Made by a program: the position numbers and the translations under genes. The notes under the pieces were generated by a model. It was not told the origin of the DNA. It saw only the letters and a list, made by a program, of their open reading frames with translations, and did no database searches. From positions 147,472 through 211,471 of the forward strand of contig JALHPZ010000001.1 of assembly GCA_022842245.1 (NCBI GenBank): DNA of 64,000 bases, in the 5' to 3' direction. Every line of letters starts with the position of its first letter. Within the stretch, counting starts at the first letter, position 1. Below, piece after piece: positions 30,241 through 38,879 of this stretch. This stretch comes from Gemmataceae bacterium. Its GTDB lineage: Bacteria > Planctomycetota > Planctomycetia > Gemmatales > Gemmataceae.

Positions 30241-32205
30241 ATGCGAGCGAGGCTATGTGTCGAGAACGGCGAAGGATCGCCGAGCACCTATGATCTGGCA
30301 CCAGGCCAGCCGGCCACTCTCGGCCGCAGTCGCGACAGTTCGGTCGTCATCAAGGACGACCTCGCGTCGCGCCTCCATGCGAAGGTCTATTTCGAAGACG
30401 GCCGCTGGGTGGTCCGCGACTTCGGCTTGAACGGCACGAAGGTGAACGGTTCGAAAGTGACCGGCGCGGCCGAACTGAACGACGGTTCGGTCATTCAGAT
30501 CGGCGACGCGGTGGTACGCTTCCAGGCGGTTTCGGGGAGCACGGTGACGCCGCCTCCGGTGGCGCGGGCCACGGATACGCTGCCGTTGTACACGAACGGC
30601 AAGCCGGGCCTCGACCGCCGCACGCCGCCGCCGGAACCGGTGCAGGCCACGAAGACCGGTTTCAACCCCGAACGATTCCCCGCCCGGCTGACCGAAGCGG
30701 AAGTGGCCGCCTCGCAATCGAAACTGGACGAACTGACGGCGCTGACGCGATTCATGACGGCCGCCGTCGACATGCGGGATGCGAATGAACTGATCCGCCT
30801 CGCGCTGCGCGCGATCGTCAATCAGACGACGGCGAAGGTGGCGGGCTACCTGAATCTCGATCCGAACGATCCGACGCCGAAGTTCATCCTGCCGGAAGCG
30901 GCGGCGGTGGACGCGCCGCTGAGCCGGCGGATGACGGAGCGCGTGCGCGTCGAGCGGAAGACGGTCTGGTTGTCGAGCGATCCGGGGAAAGTGGACGCCT
31001 TGCGCCCGCCGACCGAGAGTCTGTTCGCCTATCAGGATGCGCTTTGCCTGCCGCTGGCGGCGCGGGGCGACCTGTATGCGGCCGTGCATGTCTACCGCAC
31101 CGGCAGCGCGTTCGCGGACCGGGATGTTCGGTTCATCGAGGCCGTGAGCGGCTACCTGGGCAAGGCGCTCGAACTGCACCGCTACCGGCGGAAGTTGGAG
31201 GCCGAGAACAACCGCCTCCGCGCCGCGGTGCCGACGGCGGACGAACTGATCGGCGACAGCAACGCGATGATGGGCCTGCGGCAGCAGATCGCCAAGGCGG
31301 CGCCGCTGCCGTTCACCGTGCTCATCCACGGCGAGAGCGGTTCGGGCAAGGAACTGGTCGCGCAGGCGTTGCACCGGCAAAGCAACCGCGCCGCCGGGCC
31401 GCTCGTGGTGGTCAACTGCGCTGCCATCGCGCCGACGCTGCTCGAAGCCGAGCTGTTCGGCTACCGCAAGGGCGCGTTCAGCGGGGCGGACCGCGATCAC
31501 CCCGGCCTTTTCGAACAGGCCGACGAAGGCACGCTCTTCCTCGACGAAGTCGGCGAACTCTCGCTCGAATGCCAGGCCAAGCTCCTGCGCGTCATCGAAG
31601 GCAAGCCGTTCCGACCCGTCGGCGGCACCAAGGATGTGAAGGTCGACGTGCGCGTCGTCGCCGCCACGCACCGCGACCTCGACAAGGAAGTGAAGGCCGG
31701 CAAGTTCCGCCAGGATCTCCTCTTTCGACTCAAGGTTATTCCGCTCAAGGTGCCGCCACTGCGCGAGCACGTCGAAGACGTGGTCGAACTCGCGGGCTTC
31801 TTCCTCGACCGGCTGAGCGTGCAGTGCCGCAAGACCTTCCACCTGAAGCCGGCCGCGATCCGCAAGCTGCAGGCGTACGCCTGGCCCGGAAACGTGCGTC
31901 AGTTGCGCGCAGTCCTCGAGAGCGCCGCCGTGATGTGCGAAGGCGACACCATCGACGCGGCCGATCTGGCGATCACGTCGATCTCCGAAGCGGTGCCGGC
32001 GACTTCGGGCGAGGTACCGTCGAGCCTGAGCATCGACGACCTGGAGACGTGGGCGATCCGCAAGGCGCTCAAGCAGACCAACGGCAATGTCAGCCGGGCG
32101 TCGCAGATTCTCGGCATGTCCCGCGACACGCTGCACACGAAGTTGAAGAAGAAGGGGATCGTCCGCGAGGACGTGATCGCCAGCAACGCGACGGAAAGCG
32201 ACTGA
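30241..32205 (+). CDS. Sigma-54-dependent activator with FHA and GAF domains
   Basis: The 654-residue protein has an N-terminal FHA domain (TLGRSRDSSVVIKDDLASR, LNGTKVNG) that would bind phosphothreonine. A GAF-like sensor follows (about residues 170-320), then an AAA+ sigma-54 interaction domain with Walker A GESGSGKE, GAFSGA in place of the usual GAFTGA, and Walker B LFLDEVGE. A Fis-type helix-turn-helix ends the protein (GNVSRASQILGMSRDTLHTK). ATG 30241 is preceded by GAGGAAG. The FHA input suggests control by one of the Ser/Thr kinases. Targets are not visible nearby. Confidence 0.93.
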   Translation: MRARLCVENGEGSPSTYDLAPGQPATLGRSRDSSVVIKDDLASRLHAKVYFEDGRWVVRDFGLNGTKVNGSKVTGAAELNDGSVIQIGDAVVRFQAVSGSTVTPPPVARATDTLPLYTNGKPGLDRRTPPPEPVQATKTGFNPERFPARLTEAEVAASQSKLDELTALTRFMTAAVDMRDANELIRLALRAIVNQTTAKVAGYLNLDPNDPTPKFILPEAAAVDAPLSRRMTERVRVERKTVWLSSDPGKVDALRPPTESLFAYQDALCLPLAARGDLYAAVHVYRTGSAFADRDVRFIEAVSGYLGKALELHRYRRKLEAENNRLRAAVPTADELIGDSNAMMGLRQQIAKAAPLPFTVLIHGESGSGKELVAQALHRQSNRAAGPLVVVNCAAIAPTLLEAELFGYRKGAFSGADRDHPGLFEQADEGTLFLDEVGELSLECQAKLLRVIEGKPFRPVGGTKDVKVDVRVVAATHRDLDKEVKAGKFRQDLLFRLKVIPLKVPPLREHVEDVVELAGFFLDRLSVQCRKTFHLKPAAIRKLQAYAWPGNVRQLRAVLESAAVMCEGDTIDAADLAITSISEAVPATSGEVPSSLSIDDLETWAIRKALKQTNGNVSRASQILGMSRDTLHTKLKKKGIVREDVIASNATESD

Positions 32206-32212
32206 TTGAAGA

Positions 32213-32245
32213 AATGCGGAATGTGGAATGCGGAATGCGGAGTGA
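32213..32245. repeat. Heptamer arm
   Basis: GGAATGC-type units (with GGAATGT and GGAGTGA variants) lie directly after the activator gene; no inverted arm is adjacent. Confidence 0.7.
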
Positions 32246-32259
32246 GAGACATATCCATG

Positions 32260-32322
32260 CGGCGAGCCGGACCGCGTGAGCGGTCGGGTGTCGGCGAGCC
32301 GGACCGCGTGAGCGGTCGGGTG
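32260..32322. repeat. Two tandem copies of a 31-bp repeat
   Basis: CGGCGAGCCGGACCGCGTGA followed by GCGGTCGGGTG occurs at 32260-32290 and again at 32292-32322. A related degenerate copy lies at 51769-51799. Confidence 0.85.
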
Positions 32323-32344
32323 TTCGCTTCCCACGGGAAAATGA

Positions 32345-32388
32345 CGAGCCTCCGGGGCGGGTCGAAGACCGCGACTCCCGGAGGCTCG
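32345..32388. repeat. Inverted repeat
   Basis: CGAGCCTCCGGG (32345-32356) and its complement (32377-32388) form a 12-bp stem with a 20-base loop and no T run. The role is unknown. Confidence 0.6.
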
Positions 32389-32408
32389 CCGTGAGGACCG
32401 TCAAAGAA

Positions 32409-32513
32409 ATGCGGATTTCGGAATGCGGAATCAATGACCCAACATCGGATCACGCGTTCCTGTACCTTGCGAATCTCTTTCATTCCGAATTCCGCATTCC
32501 GAATTCCGCATTT
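32409..32513. repeat. Heptamer-armed palindrome upstream of tRNA-Gln
   Basis: GGATTTC/GGAATGC arms, a centre of about 50 bases and inverted ATTCCGA/ATTCCGC arms. Confidence 0.8.
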
Positions 32514-32519
32514 CCCAAA

Positions 32520-32590
32520 TACGGGGAGAAGGATTCGAACCTTCACGAGCGGCTTCAGAGACCGCCGGCCTACCGTTAGCCGATCCCCGT
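32520..32590 (-). tRNA. tRNA-Gln(CTG)
   Basis: The 71-nt minus-strand gene has acceptor ACGGGGA with TCCCCGT, discriminator A, D arm GGCT...GGCC, anticodon arm GCGGT-CTCTGAA-GCCGC (CTG, reading CAG) and T arm GAAGG-TTCGAAT-CCTTC. All parts are normal. Confidence 0.92.
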
Positions 32591-32596
32591 GTCTTG

Positions 32597-32728
32597 AATG
32601 CGGAATGCGGAATGCGGATTTCGGAATGTGGAATGAAAGCCACGATCCGTCATGGTCACTCAGATCTCGTCTTGGCTTGCATTCCGAATTCCGCATTCCG
32701 AATTCCGCATTCCGAATTCCGCATTCCC
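32597..32728. repeat. Heptamer-armed palindrome between tRNA-Gln and tRNA-Asn
   Basis: GGAATGC arms run into GAATGAAAGCC. A centre of about 40 bases follows, then CTTGGCTTGC and five inverted ATTCCGA/ATTCCGC units. Confidence 0.85.
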
Positions 32729-32731
32729 AAG

Positions 32732-32803
32732 CAGTGGTGGCTGGAGTCGAACCAGCAATCAACTCCTTAACAGGGAGCTGCCTTACCGTTGGGCTACACC
32801 ACT
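32732..32803 (-). tRNA. tRNA-Asn(GTT)
   Basis: The 72-nt minus-strand gene has acceptor AGTGGTG with CACCACT, discriminator G (usual for Asn), anticodon arm GCTCC-CTGTTAA-GGAGT (GTT) and T arm GCTGG-TTCGACT-CCAGC. Confidence 0.92.
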
Positions 32804-32805
32804 GT

Positions 32806-32850
32806 GAAAACGACGACGGCCGAGCGTCCCCGTCGGGAGGCTCGGCCGTC
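32806..32850 (-). terminator. Terminator upstream of tRNA-Asn
   Basis: On the minus strand, GACGGCCGAGC and its complement (11 bp, 14-base loop) are followed by GTCGTTTTC. It would end the transcript of the short frame at 32876-32920 before the tRNA genes. Confidence 0.65.
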
Positions 32851-32875
32851 GATGCGTTGCGACGATCGCGAGGGG

Positions 32876-32920
32876 CTACCCGGCGGTTCTGGTGGATTCG
32901 TTCTGGCTCGTGTTCTTCAT
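32876..32920 (-). CDS. Possible 14-residue peptide
   Basis: A minus-strand frame from ATG 32920 to TAG 32876 encodes MKNTSQNESTRTAG. It has a good ribosome site (CTGGAGGCG, about 6 bases upstream) and is followed by a terminator hairpin. This resembles a leader peptide or the end of a small RNA. It is unproven but better supported than the similar frame at 17871-17948. Confidence 0.3.
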   Translation of the reverse strand: MKNTSQNESTRTAG

Positions 32921-33068
32921 GACTCGCCTCCAGGTTGGGAGGAAGGATGCACCCGAACGCGGCCAGGTTCGCGACTTGCCGACGATTTTTTCAAATCGGC
33001 TATGCTGACGGTGTCGACCGGCCGCGATTTCCGCGAAATGGCCGACGATTCCCGCCGTCTTACCTGCG

Positions 33069-33572
33069 ATGGGACCGGACGAACTGGCACGGCTGGTCGA
33101 CAAGCACGCGGCGGCGCTGACGCTGTACGCCCGGCAGTGGTGCGCCACGCCGGAAGACGTGGTGCAGACGGCGTTTCTGAAGCTCGTCCGCCAGCGGGTG
33201 GTGCCGGACAACCTCGTCGCCTGGCTGTTCCGCGTGGTGCGGAACGCCGCCATCGACGCCGGTCGCTCCGCCCGCCGCCGGCAGAAGTACGAGAATCTCG
33301 CCGCCACGAACGCCCCGCTCTGGTTCGTCCCCACGGAAGACCCCACCGGATTGGACGCCCGCACGGCCGCGGCCGCCCTCCAGCAACTGCCCGACGAAAT
33401 CCGCGAAATCATGGTCGCCCACCTGTGGGGCGGCTTGACCTTCGAACAGATTGCCGGCATTGTCGGCGGCAGCGCCAGCACGTGCTACCGCCGGTTCGCG
33501 CTCGGCCTAGACCTGCTCCGCGACAAACTCGGTGTCAAACAATGTCCTCCGCAAACGAAAACGACCCGCTGA
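33069..33572 (+). CDS. ECF RNA polymerase sigma factor
   Basis: The 167-residue protein has sigma region 2 (DELARLVDKHAAALTLYARQ, AEDVVQ-like PEDVVQTAFLKLVR, WLFRVVRNAAIDAGRSARRR) and region 4 (LQQLPDEIREIMVAHLWGGL, FEQIAGIVGGSASTCYRRFA). It would direct polymerase to a dedicated promoter set. Its last 31 bases overlap the start of the next gene, which encodes a one-helix membrane protein and is the likely anti-sigma partner. Confidence 0.93.
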   Translation: MGPDELARLVDKHAAALTLYARQWCATPEDVVQTAFLKLVRQRVVPDNLVAWLFRVVRNAAIDAGRSARRRQKYENLAATNAPLWFVPTEDPTGLDARTAAAALQQLPDEIREIMVAHLWGGLTFEQIAGIVGGSASTCYRRFALGLDLLRDKLGVKQCPPQTKTTR

Positions 33573-34117
33573 CCGACACGGCGCTCTGTGCCGGCGACCC
33601 GCTCGCGCGGGCGCTGGCCGCGCTCGAACCGATGCCGTCGACGGCGAACCGCGACCAGCTCATGTTCGCCGCCGGCGCCGCCGGGCGCGACCGCGACGTG
33701 ACCTTCTGGAAGCGGATCGTCTGCGGCCAGGCCGTCGCCGCGTGCCTCCTCGTCGGCGTCGGAATCGCCCTGTCCGACTTCCCGCCGAACTCGCGTGGCG
33801 GTTCCACGACATCCGTAGCCGAATCCGCTCCGCCGGCCCCTGCCACGAAATCCATGGCCCCCGCGGTCCCGCCGAAATCCGCGCCGCTCCCCGCGCCTTC
33901 GGCCGGCGAGGACACCGACGCCACCGCCGCCGTCGCGAAGTACCTGCAACTCCGCTCGAACGTGCTCGCGCTCGGCGTGAACGCCCTGCCCAACCCGATC
34001 GCCCCGACGCCGAACCTCGACGTCGGCACACTCGAGGATTCGCTCCAGCTGCCGCGCGGCACCTTCGCCATCCACGGGCGGCCCGCGAAGAAAAAGACTC
34101 CGGACGAAAACGAATAG
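33542..34117 (+). CDS. Putative anti-sigma factor, single-pass membrane protein
   Basis: The 191-residue protein starts inside the end of the sigma-factor gene (ATG 33542). Residues 1-60 are cytoplasmic-like (NDPLTDTALCAGDPLARALA, then DRDVTFWKRIV). One membrane helix follows (GQAVAACLLVGVGIALS), then a Pro/Ala/Ser-rich extracytoplasmic part. Size, topology and translational overlap fit an anti-sigma factor. No zinc-binding HxxxCxxC motif is present, so it is not of the ZAS type. Confidence 0.7.
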   Translation: MSSANENDPLTDTALCAGDPLARALAALEPMPSTANRDQLMFAAGAAGRDRDVTFWKRIVCGQAVAACLLVGVGIALSDFPPNSRGGSTTSVAESAPPAPATKSMAPAVPPKSAPLPAPSAGEDTDATAAVAKYLQLRSNVLALGVNALPNPIAPTPNLDVGTLEDSLQLPRGTFAIHGRPAKKKTPDENE

Positions 34118-34171
34118 CCTCCCGCGCTCCGCTCCGAAAACTCCGCGTCGCGGCTCAACGAGGTTGTGGTA

Positions 34172-35650
34172 ATGATCCGTTTCATACTCGCTTGTACCAT
34201 CCCCCTCCTCGCGCTCGCGGCCACGCACGGACAGAACCCGGGCAAGGACAGCCCCGACCGGCCCGCGGCGCCCGATCCTGCGCTCTGGACCACCAAGCTC
34301 GCCATCAGCGCGACCCCCGCGCCGAAGCCGTTGCTGAAATACGAATTGCTCCCCCACTCCCGCGACCGCGTGCCGGGCAACGCCGCCATCGGCTACCAGC
34401 GCGCCGTCATCGTCCGCCCCGAATGGCCGCGCGATCCGAAGAAATCCCAGGAACAACACGATCTGCTCGATGGCTGGAGCGCGACCCCCGTCGAGCAACT
34501 CCCGACCGCGAAGATCGAGGCGTTCCTCTTTGGCTATCGCGACCTGCTCGCCGAACTCGACGAATCGGCCCGGCGAACCACCTGCGACTGGCAGACGGAA
34601 CGGATGAAGGCCGAGGACATCTCCCGCCTGCTGCCGAGCGTACAGGGGAACCGCGAGACGCAACGGATCCTCTCCCTGAAATGCCGGATGGAACTGGGCG
34701 AGAAGAAATACGCCGAAGCGCTCCGTTCGATGCAGACCGGCTTCCAGATGGCGAAGCACGTCGGCGAAGGGACGACGTTGATCGAGTTCCTCGTCGGGCA
34801 GGCGATGGCGTCGGCGATGATCGGCCGTGTGGACGAATGGATCGGCCGAGCCGATTCGCCGAACCTCTATTGGGCCTTTTCGTCGCTGCCGAAGCCGTTC
34901 ATCAATCCGCGGTTCGCGCTCGATGGCGAAGTGCGCTTTCAGGAAGGGTTCCTCCCGGCGCTGCGGGACATGGAGCGCGGCCCCGTGAGCGAGGACGTAG
35001 CGACGACGACGCTGGCGAACTGGTGCAAGAACCTGTCGGGCGCCACCGCGGGCGAGTTGGGCGGGTTGGAAAACCTGGCGGCGAACGTCGGCGTGGCGGC
35101 GATGGCGGGCGTGCAGGGGCCGGGGGCGAAGAAGGAACTGCTCGCGCGCGGGCTGGCGAAGAAGGACGTGGACGTAATGCCCGCGGCGCAGGCCGTGCTG
35201 CTGCGTTCGATCTACAAACACCGCGACGTGTGGGATGATCAAGTGAAGTGCTTCAGCCTGCCGATCCACAAGGCGTTCGCGGAACTCGAACGGATCGACC
35301 GGCAGGCGAAGAAGGCCCGCGCCGAGGCGAAGGACGACGCGCTGTTCGCCGTCATGACGCTGCTCTACCCGGCCGTGCAGAAGGTCCACTTCGCGCAGGC
35401 GCGCTTCGAACGCCGCGTCGCGCTGATCCGGGCGCTGGAGGCGGTCCGGCTCCAGATCGCCAGCGACAACGGTGCGATCCCGAAGTCGCTGGACGCCGTC
35501 ACCGTCGTGGCGGTGCCGGAGGATCCGTTCCTCGCGAAACCCTTCGAGTACAAGGCGACGGAAACCGGATTCCAGCTCGTCGCCCCGCCGCTGCCGGGCT
35601 ACGGTCGCAACATGGGCGAGCACGTCTACGAGGTCACCCTGCGCCGCTGA
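34172..35650 (+). CDS. Secreted protein of unknown function
   Basis: The 492-residue protein has a signal peptide (MIRFILACTIPLLALAATHG) and a mostly helical body with no motif I recognise. Features are WPRDPKKSQEQHDLLDGWSA and a C-terminal segment (RIVALIRALEAVRLQIASDN-like region followed by FLAKPFEYKATETGFQLVAP) resembling the tail of planctomycete secreted proteins that end in a pseudopilin-like product domain. ATG 34172 was preferred to GTG 34166. The last eight codons and the stop are part of an 80-bp tandem duplication. Confidence 0.75.
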   Translation: MIRFILACTIPLLALAATHGQNPGKDSPDRPAAPDPALWTTKLAISATPAPKPLLKYELLPHSRDRVPGNAAIGYQRAVIVRPEWPRDPKKSQEQHDLLDGWSATPVEQLPTAKIEAFLFGYRDLLAELDESARRTTCDWQTERMKAEDISRLLPSVQGNRETQRILSLKCRMELGEKKYAEALRSMQTGFQMAKHVGEGTTLIEFLVGQAMASAMIGRVDEWIGRADSPNLYWAFSSLPKPFINPRFALDGEVRFQEGFLPALRDMERGPVSEDVATTTLANWCKNLSGATAGELGGLENLAANVGVAAMAGVQGPGAKKELLARGLAKKDVDVMPAAQAVLLRSIYKHRDVWDDQVKCFSLPIHKAFAELERIDRQAKKARAEAKDDALFAVMTLLYPAVQKVHFAQARFERRVALIRALEAVRLQIASDNGAIPKSLDAVTVVAVPEDPFLAKPFEYKATETGFQLVAPPLPGYGRNMGEHVYEVTLRR

Positions 35651-35783
35651 GCGGGGGTGTGCGTCAAATGTGTTGGTGGGACATTTGTCGACTCCGCCGG
35701 CCCTTCTACGAGGTCACCCTGCGCCGCTGAGCGGGGGTGTGCGTAAATGTGTTGGTGGGACATTTGTCGACTCCGCCGGCCCT
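35625..35783 (+). repeat. 80-bp tandem duplication covering a gene end
   Basis: Bases 35625-35704 are repeated at 35705-35783 with one deletion. The unit holds the last codons and stop of the upstream gene plus the first part of the inverted-repeat element that follows, so the duplication came after insertion of that element. Confidence 0.88.
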
Positions 35784-36057
35784 CTTCAGTCCGAAGGACT
35801 GGGAGTGCATAGCCCCGGGCGAGCCGTCTTCGGCGACGCCCTGGGTCGCCGCCGATCCAACCCGCAGTCCAACGGACTGCGACAAACCGAGATCCCGTCA
35901 GCGTCCTGTCTCAGCCCTTCGGGCTGATGGTTTTCCTCACCCGTTACCCAGGGCGTCGTCGCAAAGCCTCCTCGCCCTGGGCTACGTACTCCCAGTCCTA
36001 CGGACTGAAGACCGGCGGACTGAACAAGTATGCCACCAACTTCCTTGACACACACCT
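35738..36057. mobile_element. MITE-like element with long inverted ends
   Basis: About 320 bp with imperfect inverted ends of around 110 bp. The left end begins TGTGCGTAAATGTGTTGGTG. The right end, read inverted, begins TGTGTGTCAAGGAAGTTGGT, and the inner arms (35784-35846 and 35946-36010) match closely. GCTGAGCGGGGG flanks both sides (35726-35737 and 36058-36069), as a 12-bp target duplication would. It encodes no transposase, so it would need mobilisation in trans. It fills the gap between the secreted-protein and helicase genes. Confidence 0.65.
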
Positions 36058-36197
36058 GCTGAGCGGGGGGATTGCCACGGCGGCCGCGCGGCGCGAACCG
36101 GTGCAAATTCTCCGGTTCGCCTAGACAAACGCGGCCCGTCCGCAATATCCTAATCATTGTCCAAATCAATCCACCCCGACCATGAGTCCCAGGAACG

Positions 36198-37613
36198 ATG
36201 GAGTCTGAAGCCTTACTTCCCGACCCGACCGACCTTCCGACGAGCTTCCCCGAACCCGACGACGCCGAAGCCGCCACGCCTCTCCGCGAGTCCGAGCCAC
36301 CTCTTCCCCCGGAGATCGTCACGCGCTCCGAGGATGCTCCCAAGATCGCGTATGCCGATTTCAAGCTGATCCGCCCGCTCTTCGACGCCGTCGAGAAAGC
36401 CGGTTACAAGTTCGCCACGCCCGTGCAAGGCGCGGTGATCCCGCCGGCGATGCGCGGGCAGGACGTCATCGGCCAGGCACAGACCGGGACCGGGAAGACG
36501 GCGGCGTTCCTCATTCCGTTCCTGAATCGCTGGCGGCCGCACAAACTCAAAGGCCCGATCGGCCTCGTGATGTGCCCGACCCGCGAACTCGCCGTCCAGG
36601 TGGCGAACGAAGCCATCAAACTCGCCACCAGCAGCCGGTTCCACGTCGTGCCCGTCTACGGCGGTGCCCGCATGGGCAGCCAACTCGCCGCGCTCGCCAA
36701 GGGCTGCGATCTCGTCGTCGGCACCCCCGGCCGCATCATCGACCACCTCCGCCGCGGCTCGCTATCGCTGGACAACGTCAAATACGTTGTCCTCGACGAG
36801 GCCGACCGCATGCTCGACATCGGCTTCCGACCCGACATCGAACGCATCCTCCGCCGCTGCCCCGAACAGCGCCAGACGCTGCTCATGAGCGCGACGGTGC
36901 CGGACTCGATCAAGAAACTCGTCCACCGCTACATGCGGAACCCGATCCACCTCAACATGTCGCCGAGCGTGCTGACGGTCGACAAGATCCAGCAGAAGTA
37001 CATCACGGTCGACGAAGACAAGAAGTTCGACCTGCTCAAACTCGTCGTCGAGCGCGAGAAGCCCCGGCAGTGTCTGATCTTCGTCGAGCGGAAGCGCTGG
37101 GCCGACCGGCTGTACCGGAACCTCAAGCACGTCGTCCCCGGCGTCGCGGTCATCCACGGCGATCTGCCGCAATCCCAACGCGAGAAGATCACGGCTGCCT
37201 TCCGGGCGGGCAAGGTGAAATACCTGATCGCCACCGACGTGATGAGCCGCGGCATCGATGTCGAGGGGATCTCGCACGTCGTGAACTACGACCTGCCGAT
37301 GGACATCGAGAACTACGTCCACCGGATCGGCCGCACGGGCCGCATCGGCCGCGACGGCGTGGCCATCTCGTTTGTCACCCCCGAACAGGGCGGCCACCTG
37401 ACCGACATCGAGATGATCATCAACAAGCTGATCGACAAGGACGAAATCCCCGGCTTCGAATCGTACACGCGCCGCGAGCGGCCCGACGACCGCGTACGCG
37501 TGATCTCGGTGGACGGCGCCCCCGCGGACGAGACCGAAATCGAGGAACCGCCGGCCGCGGCCAAGAAGACCGTCTACGGCAAGCCCGGCCGCCGCTACAG
37601 CCAGCGACTCTGA
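36198..37613 (+). CDS. DEAD-box RNA helicase
   Basis: The 471-residue protein has an acidic, proline-rich N-terminal extension of about 50 residues, then the helicase core: Q-motif region (ATPVQGAVIPPAMRG), Walker A AQTGTGKT, PTRELAVQ, the DEAD box in VVLDEADRMLDIGF, SAT, and domain 2 with ATDVMSRGIDV and HRIGRTGRIGR. It unwinds RNA with ATP, probably in ribosome assembly or RNA decay. The C-terminal tail is short and basic. It is transcribed alone. Confidence 0.95.
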   Translation: MESEALLPDPTDLPTSFPEPDDAEAATPLRESEPPLPPEIVTRSEDAPKIAYADFKLIRPLFDAVEKAGYKFATPVQGAVIPPAMRGQDVIGQAQTGTGKTAAFLIPFLNRWRPHKLKGPIGLVMCPTRELAVQVANEAIKLATSSRFHVVPVYGGARMGSQLAALAKGCDLVVGTPGRIIDHLRRGSLSLDNVKYVVLDEADRMLDIGFRPDIERILRRCPEQRQTLLMSATVPDSIKKLVHRYMRNPIHLNMSPSVLTVDKIQQKYITVDEDKKFDLLKLVVEREKPRQCLIFVERKRWADRLYRNLKHVVPGVAVIHGDLPQSQREKITAAFRAGKVKYLIATDVMSRGIDVEGISHVVNYDLPMDIENYVHRIGRTGRIGRDGVAISFVTPEQGGHLTDIEMIINKLIDKDEIPGFESYTRRERPDDRVRVISVDGAPADETEIEEPPAAAKKTVYGKPGRRYSQRL

Positions 37614-37709
37614 TCGTTCGGATCGACTCGTTTGCTCCGCCCGGCGCTTCCCGCTCTTGCGGGAACGCCCCCTCTCCCGCTACACTCCGCCGTTTCCGTG
37701 GAGTGTGGC

Positions 37710-38879
37710 ATGAAGCCCTCGAATTTGCCGCGAATCGCGATCCTGGGCGCCGGCCCGATCGGGTTGGAGGCGGCCCTGTACGCGCGGTCGCTCGAATACC
37801 CGGTCACGGTGTACGACGCGGGCCAGGCGGCCGAGCAGGTCGGCCGCTGGGGCCACGTGAAGATGTTCACCCCCTTCGGCCAGAACGTCACTTCGCTGGG
37901 CCTCGAATGCCTGATGCGGGACAACCCGCGGCGCGAACTTCCCGGCGCGGCCGACGCGGTCACCGCGCGGGACTGGCGCGAGGCGTACCTCGTACCGCTC
38001 GCCGAATCGTTCGTCCTCAAGGATTGCCTGCAACTCCAGACGACGGTGCTGACGATCGGCCGAACCGGCTGGCGCAAGACCGATCCGCCGAAGCCCGGCG
38101 CGCCCTTGCCGCCGTTCCGCCTGCTCGTGCGCACCGCGCAGGGGCAGGAACGCTTCGACTCCGCCGACATCATCCTCGATTGTACCGGTTCCTACTCGCG
38201 GCCGAACTGGGCCGGCGACGCCGGCATCCCCGCCGCCGGCGAAATTGCCGCGCGGCCGCATCTTTCCTACTGGATCGACGACATCGCCGGCACCAAAAAG
38301 GCCCACTACGCCGGCAAGAGCATCGTCCTCATTGGCGGCGGCTACTCGGCCGCGACCACCATATCCGCCCTTGCCACGCTCGCCGAAGAGCATCAATCGA
38401 CCTGGGTCTTCTGGCTCACGCACGCCGAGCGCGGCGCCGCCCCTCTGCCGCGCGTGACGAACGACCCCTGGAAAGACCGCGACCGCCTCGCCGCCCGCGC
38501 CAACAACCTCGCCCTTCGTTGCGACGGCAACCTCGAATACCACGCCGCCATGAAGGTGGAGGAACTCGTCTGCCACGGACCCGACAAGGGCTTCCGCGTC
38601 GCGGGCACCGTGGCCGGCAAGCCGATGAGTTGGGAAGTCGATCGCGTGATCGCGAATGTGGGCTACCGCGCGGACCTGACGATCTGCCAGGAACTGCGCG
38701 TAACCGAACCGACCGGGGACACGGCTACCGGCGAGCCGGGGTATCACATCCTCGGCATGAAGAGTTTCGGGCGGACATCGTCGTTCACGCTGCGCGAGGG
38801 CCACGAACAGATTCGCAAGGTGTTCGCGGCGTTGGGCGGGAAGAAAGGACTCGACTTGTACGCCCGCAAGGCGGCGTGA
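37710..38879 (+). CDS. FAD/NAD(P)-binding oxidoreductase
   Basis: The 389-residue protein has two Rossmann sites, GAGPIGLEAALYARS at the N terminus and LIGGGYSAATTISALA near residue 205, as in flavin monooxygenase or pyridine nucleotide-disulfide oxidoreductase relatives. No redox-active CxxC is present. The substrate is unknown; planctomycete copies are usually annotated only as FAD-dependent oxidoreductase. ATG 37710 was chosen because the longer frame from 37632 adds only non-homologous residues. Confidence 0.83.
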   Translation: MKPSNLPRIAILGAGPIGLEAALYARSLEYPVTVYDAGQAAEQVGRWGHVKMFTPFGQNVTSLGLECLMRDNPRRELPGAADAVTARDWREAYLVPLAESFVLKDCLQLQTTVLTIGRTGWRKTDPPKPGAPLPPFRLLVRTAQGQERFDSADIILDCTGSYSRPNWAGDAGIPAAGEIAARPHLSYWIDDIAGTKKAHYAGKSIVLIGGGYSAATTISALATLAEEHQSTWVFWLTHAERGAAPLPRVTNDPWKDRDRLAARANNLALRCDGNLEYHAAMKVEELVCHGPDKGFRVAGTVAGKPMSWEVDRVIANVGYRADLTICQELRVTEPTGDTATGEPGYHILGMKSFGRTSSFTLREGHEQIRKVFAALGGKKGLDLYARKAA

